A stretch of DNA of 31,427 nucleotides from a virus, in the IMG/VR virus record IMGVR_UViG_3300042868_000457, positions 1-31,427 of that record; one strand, 5' to 3'. Positions within the stretch are counted from its first letter, which is position 1, and every line of letters starts with the position of its first letter. The notes below the pieces were generated by a model. That model worked only from the letters and a program-made list of their open reading frames with translations, was not told the DNA's origin and searched no databases. The position numbers and the translations under genes were made by a program. This document shows, piece by piece, positions 26,391-31,427 of the stretch.

Positions 26391-26970
26391 ACAATTGTCT
26401 AGACTGCACATTGGCCCAGAGTGGGTCGATGCATTGAATGAAACATTCCAGCGCTTTGACATTTCAACGCCCCTGCGCCAGGCTGCATTCATTGGCCAGT
26501 GTGGCCATGAGTGTGGAAATTTCAAAATGCTTAAAGAGGGCCTGTCATATTCTGCTGCTGGACTTATGAAGACATGGCCCAAGCGCTTTGATGCTGAAAA
26601 GGCTCAAGCCTGCCAGCGAAATCCAAAGCTCATTGCCACAGTCGTTTATTCAAATCGTATGGGCAACAGGGATGAGGCTTCTGGGGATGCCTGGCGTTTT
26701 ATTGGCAGAGGCTGCATCCAGCTGACTGGCGCTAGTTCGTATTTTCACGCTGGCAAGGCGCTGGGTGTTGACTTCTGGGCAGACCCTGACCTGGTGGCCA
26801 CGCCCCAGTATGCTGCACTCACAGCAGGGTGGTTCTGGAACACCCACAAGCTCAACCAGTATGCGGATGCCCAAGACTACAAGACCATGACTAAAAAGAT
26901 CAATGGCGGCTTTATCGGACTAGATGACCGCATCAAGCACATCAACCATGCTTTGTCAGTCCTGACATAA
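26377..26970 (+). CDS. Endolysin, GH19 chitinase-like
   Basis: GAGGAG lies 8 bases before ATG 26377. The 197-residue protein has the GH19 motifs used by phage endolysins: QAAFIGQCGHECGNFKML with candidate catalytic Glu45, VYSNRMGNRDEASGDAWRFI, GRGCIQLTGASSYFHAGKAL, and ALTAGWFWNTHKLNQYAD. The second catalytic Glu would lie in RDEASGDAW. No signal peptide or SAR segment is present, so export depends on a holin, probably 24179, 24337 or 25390. It cleaves the peptidoglycan glycan strand. It sits immediately after the spanins, in a canonical lysis order. Length and motifs are complete. Confidence 0.9.
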   Translation: MVNAEQLSRLHIGPEWVDALNETFQRFDISTPLRQAAFIGQCGHECGNFKMLKEGLSYSAAGLMKTWPKRFDAEKAQACQRNPKLIATVVYSNRMGNRDEASGDAWRFIGRGCIQLTGASSYFHAGKALGVDFWADPDLVATPQYAALTAGWFWNTHKLNQYADAQDYKTMTKKINGGFIGLDDRIKHINHALSVLT

Positions 26971-26976
26971 TTAGCC

Positions 26977-27618
26977 ATGTCCAGCCAAACCCAACAACTT
27001 GAGAATCCAGCACCACCAACCCTTGGTTATCCGACCGAGGCTTATGAGCGCAGGCATTTCAATGAAAACAATGGTTCATTGAATATTTACTTCAAAAAGC
27101 TCTCAAGTGTTTTTGGGTCTCTGTTTGGACCAAGGGGTGGCCGGTTTATGAATGCGCCTTATGGTGCGTTTCAAAGCACTGTGGACCAAACGGCAGCAGC
27201 TGCCAACACGGCCTATGCCATGACGCTGAATACTGTCGATTACGCCAATGGCGTGACTATCGCAAGCAATTCACGCATCACAGTGGCAGACGCTGGCATT
27301 TGGAATTTGCAGTGGTCTGGCCAGTTTGAGAATACTGACTCTCAGGACCATGATGTCAGGGTGTTTATTAAAATCAATGGGACTGTGGTGACTGGATCAA
27401 CTGGATTCTTTTCAGTGCCAAGCAAACACGGCTCAGTCAATGGCCATGCATTGGTTGGCTGGAATTACTTTGTGAGCTTAGACGCAACAGATTATGTGGA
27501 GCTTTGGTGGGAAACTGACAACACTCAGGTAACTATTCAGTCCTATGCTGCCGCAGGTGACTATCCCTCAACGGCATCACTTATTGCGACAATGACATTT
27601 GTCTCAAACATTACCTAA
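26977..27618 (+). CDS. Probable virion protein with C1q-like jelly roll
   Basis: The 213-residue protein has a short N-terminal region (PTEAYERRHFNENNGSLNIY) of the kind found in phage head or tail surface proteins. From about residue 60 it carries a beta sandwich (AFQSTVDQTAAAANTAYAMT; AGIWNLQWSGQFENTDSQDH; VRVFIKINGTVVTG; ATDYVELWWETDNTQVTIQS). Those strands match the C1q/TNF-like or BppL-like jelly roll used for decoration or receptor binding. It lies between endolysin and the gp10-like tail gene. Its ribosome binding site is poor. The fold call is an inference from strand patterns. Confidence 0.7.
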   Translation: MSSQTQQLENPAPPTLGYPTEAYERRHFNENNGSLNIYFKKLSSVFGSLFGPRGGRFMNAPYGAFQSTVDQTAAAANTAYAMTLNTVDYANGVTIASNSRITVADAGIWNLQWSGQFENTDSQDHDVRVFIKINGTVVTGSTGFFSVPSKHGSVNGHALVGWNYFVSLDATDYVELWWETDNTQVTIQSYAAAGDYPSTASLIATMTFVSNIT

Positions 27619-27626
27619 ATACTGCC

Positions 27627-29105
27627 ATGTACATACCTATCAAATTACCTCCAGGTGTTTTCCGAAATGGTACTGAGTACCAGGCAGCAGGCCGCTGGTA
27701 TGACGCAAACCTAGTGCGCTGGTATGAGGGGACACTGCGCCCCATCAATGGATGGCGCACCAGGTCAAGCTCACAGATGTCAGGCTCATGCCGCGGTCTG
27801 ATCACTTGGCGCGACAACAGCGGTGGCCGGTTCATTGGCGCTGGAACTCACACCAAGCTCTATGCCATGAACGAGGCTGGGACACTCAAAGACATTACGC
27901 CAACTGGTTTCAGCACAGGCTACGCAAGCTCCACAGTGCTGACCGGCTACGGCTACAGCACCTATGGCACATTGGCCTATGGCATTGCAAGGCCAGATAC
28001 TGGAACTCCAGTGGCAGCCACCACATGGTCACTTGATACATGGGGTGAGTATTTGGTGGCTTGTTCTTCATGGGATGGCAAGATTTATGAGTGGCAATTG
28101 GGTTTTGCTACGCCAACACTGGCAGCGGCAATTGCCAATGCGCCAGTCAACAACAAGGCGGTGCTTGTCACTCAAGAGCGCATTATGTTTGCCCTTGGTG
28201 CTGGTGGTAATCCAAGAAAAGTGCAGTGGTGCGACCAAGAGAACAATACCCTTTGGACACCGGCAGGCGACAACCTTGCAGGCGATTATGACTTAGCCAC
28301 GCCTGGCTCATTGATGGCTGGCAAGCGGGTCAAGGGTGTCAATCTACTCTTTACAGACGTTGACGTTCACACGGCCCAATACGTGGGCGCACCATTTGTT
28401 TATGGTTTTGAGAAAGCCGCAAGTGGCTGTGGTCTCATTTCGACTCAAGCTGTGGCGGCTATTGACACTGCTGCCATTTGGATGAGCAAGTCTGGCTTTT
28501 GGATATATGACGGCTATGTCAAGCCACTACCAAGCGATGTGAGTGACTACATATTTGACAATATCAACTTTGCTCAAGCAAGTAAGATTTACTCGGTCCA
28601 TGTCAGCAAGTATGGGGAAATCTGGTGGTTCTACCCATCAAGCGGGAGCAATGAGAACGACAGCTATGTCACCTTTAACTACCGCGAAAACCACTGGGCC
28701 ATAGGACTATTGCCTAGACTGGCTGGCACAGACTCTGGCGTATTCACCTATCCTTTGATGGTTTCAAGTGATGGCTACATCTATGAGCATGAGGTCGGGT
28801 TTGCTTACGATGGCGCCAGCCTTTATGCCGAGTCTGGTCCAATTCAATTGGGCAATGGCGACAACATTATGAGTGTGCGCCAAGTTGTGCCAGATGAGCA
28901 GACCTTGGGTGAGGCGGTGGTTTCATTTAAAACCCGCAATTACCCCACTGGCACACAATCCACGTTTGGCCCATATACGGCGGCCAACCCAACTTCAGTG
29001 AGGTTTTCTGGGCGCCAAGTCAATATGAAGGTGACTGGCAACACTTTGGCTGACTGGCGCATTGGGGTGATGAGGCTTGAGGCGATTCCATCTGGTAAGC
29101 GATGA
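27627..29105 (+). CDS. Tail accessory/stabilisation protein, P22 gp10-like
   Basis: The 492-residue protein follows the packaged-DNA-stabilisation family (P22 gp10 type). The start is MYIPIKLPPGVFRNGTEYQA, then GRWYDANLVRWYEGTLRPIN. Repeated blade-like segments follow (WSLDTWGEYLVACSSWDGKI; NNKAVLVTQERIMFALGAGG; NTLWTPAGDNLAGDYDL; SKSGFWIYDGYVKPLPSDVS; YGEIWWFYPSSGSNENDSYV), ending in a C-terminal beta domain. In P22 it plugs the adaptor ring and forms the tail hub. Here it would bind the adaptor encoded at 18178. It overlaps the next gene by ATGA. Confidence 0.85.
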   Translation: MYIPIKLPPGVFRNGTEYQAAGRWYDANLVRWYEGTLRPINGWRTRSSSQMSGSCRGLITWRDNSGGRFIGAGTHTKLYAMNEAGTLKDITPTGFSTGYASSTVLTGYGYSTYGTLAYGIARPDTGTPVAATTWSLDTWGEYLVACSSWDGKIYEWQLGFATPTLAAAIANAPVNNKAVLVTQERIMFALGAGGNPRKVQWCDQENNTLWTPAGDNLAGDYDLATPGSLMAGKRVKGVNLLFTDVDVHTAQYVGAPFVYGFEKAASGCGLISTQAVAAIDTAAIWMSKSGFWIYDGYVKPLPSDVSDYIFDNINFAQASKIYSVHVSKYGEIWWFYPSSGSNENDSYVTFNYRENHWAIGLLPRLAGTDSGVFTYPLMVSSDGYIYEHEVGFAYDGASLYAESGPIQLGNGDNIMSVRQVVPDEQTLGEAVVSFKTRNYPTGTQSTFGPYTAANPTSVRFSGRQVNMKVTGNTLADWRIGVMRLEAIPSGKR

Positions 29106-29470
29106 GTGACCAAGAACAATTGGAAAGGTTGCGCCACCATGTGGAGGCGGCATTAGAATACAGCGGAGGCACACATAATTTTGACGATGTCGCTGAGATG
29201 GTCGAGGATCACAGATTACAGCTGTGGCCGGCCAAGGACTCGGTGGTATTGACAGAGATCATTGTCTATCCCAGGCTAAAGAATTTGCATTATTTTCTGG
29301 CTGGTGGCGACCTAGATGAACTCTCACGGATGAGACCATTGATCGAATCCTGGGGCAAGTCTGTTGGCTGCACCAGAGTGACGTTGGCAGGCCGTAGAGG
29401 CTGGTCAAAGACATTTTTGAAAGACGAAGGTTACAGCCCACAGTGGTCTGTAATGGCAAAGGAACTTTAG
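29102..29470 (+). CDS. GNAT-like phage protein, 122 residues
   Basis: The 122-residue protein contains HNFDDVAEMVEDHRLQLWPA, then VVLTEIIVYPRLKNLHYFLA, GGDLDELSRMRPLIESWGKS and GCTRVTLAGRRGWSKTFLKD. This is the common phage protein family with a GNAT-like fold, found beside tail and ejection genes, where the acetyl-CoA loop is often degenerate. Whether it acetylates anything is unknown; it may be structural. It overlaps the gp10-like gene by ATGA, consistent with co-translation, and is followed by two internal proteins. Confidence 0.8.
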   Translation: MSDQEQLERLRHHVEAALEYSGGTHNFDDVAEMVEDHRLQLWPAKDSVVLTEIIVYPRLKNLHYFLAGGDLDELSRMRPLIESWGKSVGCTRVTLAGRRGWSKTFLKDEGYSPQWSVMAKEL

Positions 29471-29479
29471 GGGATAAAT

Positions 29480-30415
29480 ATGGCAACTTCAGCGGGTCTT
29501 GCATGGTCATTGGCCAATGGTATTAGCCAAGAGCAATACGATAAAAATTTAGTTGACGCATACAAAGATGCTGTGTCTAAAGGCTTAACTGATGCGCAAA
29601 TTGAAAGTGGCATGAATCAGTATGGCATCAGCGCAGCTGATCTTGCCAGAGCCACTGGCGTGACATCAGAAAGTGTGCAGGCCAGACTTGATGCGGCTAC
29701 GCCTACAACAGCCGCTGAAATTGCTTATGACAAGGCAGCCATGGATGAGCTTGCAGTGCGCGAAGCTCAAAATCAGACTCAGATTAAAGCTAATCAAACA
29801 GCTTATGCAGAGCAGCAGCGGTTAAATAATTTAGCAAGTGCAGAGCAGCAGCGCTTGAACGAATTGGCAAATCAACAGCAGATTGGGACTAACCAAAAGG
29901 CTTATGAGGGATATCTGGCCAACCAAGCAAGACTTGCTGGCCCATCACAAGGCTTTGCCCAGAACTTTGCCAACTACCAAGCAATTGCCCCTGGCGCTCA
30001 ATTTGATCCATCGGTGACTGGTGGTGCATCCCCATATAGTTTGATCATGGGCCAGATGAAGCCATTCTCAAACCCCTATGCAAATATGCCGGTCAACACA
30101 CCATTGGGTGGCTATGACCCAGCTTTGTATGAGCGAATCAATGCGGCTAATCTGGCCAAGGCCGCGGCAGAAACAGCGGCTACAACAGCGCAAAACACAC
30201 AACAAGAATCAACTGGCTTGGCCAAGGGCGGCATGGTCCATGGTGGCTTGATGTTTGGCATGAATCCCCCTGGTCCAGATGATGGCGCTGTCAATCTTGA
30301 TATGGGCGAATATGTGATCAAGAAGTCTTCAGTCGATAAGTATGGCCGTGGACTTTTGGACATGATCAATGAGGGCAAAGTGCCTGCCAAGAAAATGAAA
30401 TCTTTACTCGGATAA
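29480..30415 (+). CDS. Internal/ejection protein with tape-measure-like end
   Basis: AGGGGAT precedes ATG 29480. The 311-residue protein has an N-terminal helical domain with two short repeats (LTDAQIESGMNQYGISAADL; ATGVTSESVQARLDAATPTT). A Gln/Asn-rich coiled coil follows (EQQRLNNLASAEQQRLNELA), then a Gly/Pro/Asn-rich linker. The C-terminus reads GLAKGGMVHGGLMFG, then DDGAVNLDMGEYVIKKSSVD and KYGRGLLDMINEGKVP. That end resembles the GEFVI-KSAVQKYG motif at the end of many tape-measure proteins. In a podovirus this suggests an internal protein that is ejected or forms a transient tube. Function is inferred from context. Confidence 0.72.
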   Translation: MATSAGLAWSLANGISQEQYDKNLVDAYKDAVSKGLTDAQIESGMNQYGISAADLARATGVTSESVQARLDAATPTTAAEIAYDKAAMDELAVREAQNQTQIKANQTAYAEQQRLNNLASAEQQRLNELANQQQIGTNQKAYEGYLANQARLAGPSQGFAQNFANYQAIAPGAQFDPSVTGGASPYSLIMGQMKPFSNPYANMPVNTPLGGYDPALYERINAANLAKAAAETAATTAQNTQQESTGLAKGGMVHGGLMFGMNPPGPDDGAVNLDMGEYVIKKSSVDKYGRGLLDMINEGKVPAKKMKSLLG

Positions 30416-30424
30416 GGTGGCAAT

Positions 30425-31369
30425 ATGTCAAAAGGTGGAACAACAACATCAACTAGCTCCATTGATCCTCAGATCAAAGAAGCATTCTTGGCCAACTTTC
30501 AGCAGGCCCAAGGGGTCGCTGGTGCATTGCCGGTCCAGCAGTTTGCTGGGTACAACCCTATGTATCAGGCAGGCGAGGAGGCTTTGGTCAACACGGCCCT
30601 CGCTGGCCCAGGCATCAGTGGCACTGACTTGGCAGCGCAGATGGCCGCGTATGGCGGTGTCTATCAGCCTGCACAACTTACAGCGCAGCAGACCAATCTT
30701 GGCATGACTGGACCAGGATCAATTGGCTCCTACATGAATCCATATACAGAGTCTGTGCGCACCAACGCATTGGCTGATTTGGAATCTGCAAGACGCGCTG
30801 CCATCCAGCAAACTGGTGAACGCGCCACACAAGCCCGCGCATTTGGTGGATCACGCCAAGGTGTGGCCGAGGCTCTGACAAACCAAGGGTTTGCCAAGCA
30901 GGCTGCCACACTTGGCACAACATTAAACGAGCAGGCGTTTAACCAGGCAATGGCTATGCAACAAGCTGACATTGCCCGCAGATCAGCAGCCGACATTGCC
31001 AATCAGCAAGCAGGCTTGCAAGGTGCGCAATTGAGGCTAGGCGGTGCAAGCCAGCTAGGTAATTTGGCTGCACAGCAACAAGCCTTGCGTCTTGGTGGCG
31101 CTCAAGCTGTCATGGGCGCTGGTGGTGCGCGTCAGGCTTTGGACCAGCAACAAATGGATGCCATCCGCAACATTGGTTTGCAGCGTCTGGGTGTGGTCCA
31201 GTCTTCACTCGGTGCGCAGCCTGCCAATCTTGGGATGCAGGCAACGACACCCCAGTATTCAAACCCAGCGTCTGGCGCCTTGGGTGGTGCATTGGCTGGC
31301 GCAAAACTATTCCCAGGCAATCCATTGGCAATTGGTGGTGGTGCTTTGCTTGGCCTTTTAGGCACTTAA
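30425..31369 (+). CDS. Gln/Ala-rich internal or tail protein, 314 residues
   Basis: AAGGTGG precedes ATG 30425. The protein starts MSKGGTTTSTSSIDPQIKEA, a typical opening for podoviral internal proteins. NPMYQAGEEALVNTALAG and SYMNPYTESVRTNALADLES follow. A long Ala/Gln helix then has the pattern GERATQARAFGGSRQGVAEA and QQADIARRSAADIANQQAGL with QLGNLAAQQQALRLGGAQAV. The end is a Gly/Leu-rich hydrophobic segment (GGALAGAKLFPGNPLAIGGG). The NPYxxxV..tAL..I motif is found in ejection proteins of SU10- and N4-like phages. It probably enters the cell with the DNA. Details are inferred. Confidence 0.75.
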   Translation: MSKGGTTTSTSSIDPQIKEAFLANFQQAQGVAGALPVQQFAGYNPMYQAGEEALVNTALAGPGISGTDLAAQMAAYGGVYQPAQLTAQQTNLGMTGPGSIGSYMNPYTESVRTNALADLESARRAAIQQTGERATQARAFGGSRQGVAEALTNQGFAKQAATLGTTLNEQAFNQAMAMQQADIARRSAADIANQQAGLQGAQLRLGGASQLGNLAAQQQALRLGGAQAVMGAGGARQALDQQQMDAIRNIGLQRLGVVQSSLGAQPANLGMQATTPQYSNPASGALGGALAGAKLFPGNPLAIGGGALLGLLGT

Positions 31370-31379
31370 GGGGTAAGAA

Positions 31380-31427
31380 ATGGCAGACTTTGATTTGGGT
31401 GGCCTTTTAGGCAATATGTTTGGTGGT
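31380..31427 (+). CDS. Start of a further gene, cut by right edge
   Basis: AAGGGG lies about 8 bases before ATG 31380, and the visible residues are MADFDLGGLLGNMFGG. The frame is open to the edge. The Gly/Leu-rich start suits another internal or ejection protein of the same module, but only 16 codons are visible. Confidence 0.6.
   Translation, partial: MADFDLGGLLGNMFGG

Noticed and set aside
1-31427. tRNA genes
   Set aside because: I looked for cloverleaf arms with the GGTTCGA-like T-loop in the gaps and saw none. Every gap over 150 bases is explained by regulatory, origin or intron sequence.

Overview
The window is most of a tailed double-stranded DNA phage genome (or a prophage of one) with a short-tailed, podovirus-like virion. 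The structural genes form a recognisable set. They include a P22-like portal, an acidic scaffold, a major capsid protein of the DUF5309 (phage SU10-like) type, an SU10/P22 gp4-like adaptor, a P22 gp10-like tail accessory protein and ejection-type internal proteins. No tail tube, sheath or baseplate genes are visible. Cell-wall lysis uses a GH19-type endolysin and Rz/Rz1 spanins, so the host is Gram-negative. Gene style and moderate GC suggest a freshwater Burkholderiales-type host. That host call is an inference, because the window has no tRNA or host gene to anchor it.

Layout. (1) Positions 1-1000: short minus-strand genes of unknown function. A divergent promoter region separates them from a small HTH regulator at 1109. 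(2) Positions 1289-7390 hold replication and recombination genes: a minus-strand ssDNA-binding protein, then on plus an SNF2-type helicase, a Cas4/RecB-like nuclease with a probable Fe-S cluster, a primase-helicase (prim-pol + PriCT-2 + RepA-like ATPase) and a VRR-NUC nuclease. Directly after the primase-helicase lies an iteron array, a large hairpin and three perfect DnaA boxes, which look like a plasmid-style origin. A second DnaA-box cluster with a GC-rich block and an A/T tract lies at 7900-8113, after the small terminase gene. (3) Positions 7364-18800: packaging and head genes, many joined by 4-base ATGA/GTGA stop-start overlaps. Two glycosyltransferase-like genes and a methyltransferase-like gene are inserted among them. 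(4) Positions 18808-24179: tail-fibre and adhesin genes, including a repeat-rich 830-residue fibre and a glycine-rich protein. (5) Positions 24179-26970: a dense lysis and membrane cassette of very small overlapping genes. (6) Positions 26977-31427: tail accessory, GNAT-like and internal/ejection proteins, cut by the right edge.

The most striking observation is in the major capsid gene. It appears broken into a 247-codon piece and a downstream piece. The 267 bases between them fold as a compact ORF-less group I intron: a P1 with a U.G pair at the splice site, P2, P7, P9 and GNRA-capped hairpins. Removing 16675-16941 restores one continuous 320-residue capsid protein across a conserved-looking IYV/SDFG junction.

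How the genes would work together: the helicase, nucleases, SSB and primase-helicase replicate the DNA. The iterons and DnaA boxes suggest that initiation combines the phage RepA-like protein with host DnaA. No DNA polymerase or RNA polymerase is visible here, so host enzymes or genes outside the window must supply them. TerS/TerL fill the portal-scaffold-capsid procapsid, and the adaptor, gp10-like hub and fibres complete the tail. The lysis cassette then releases the virions.
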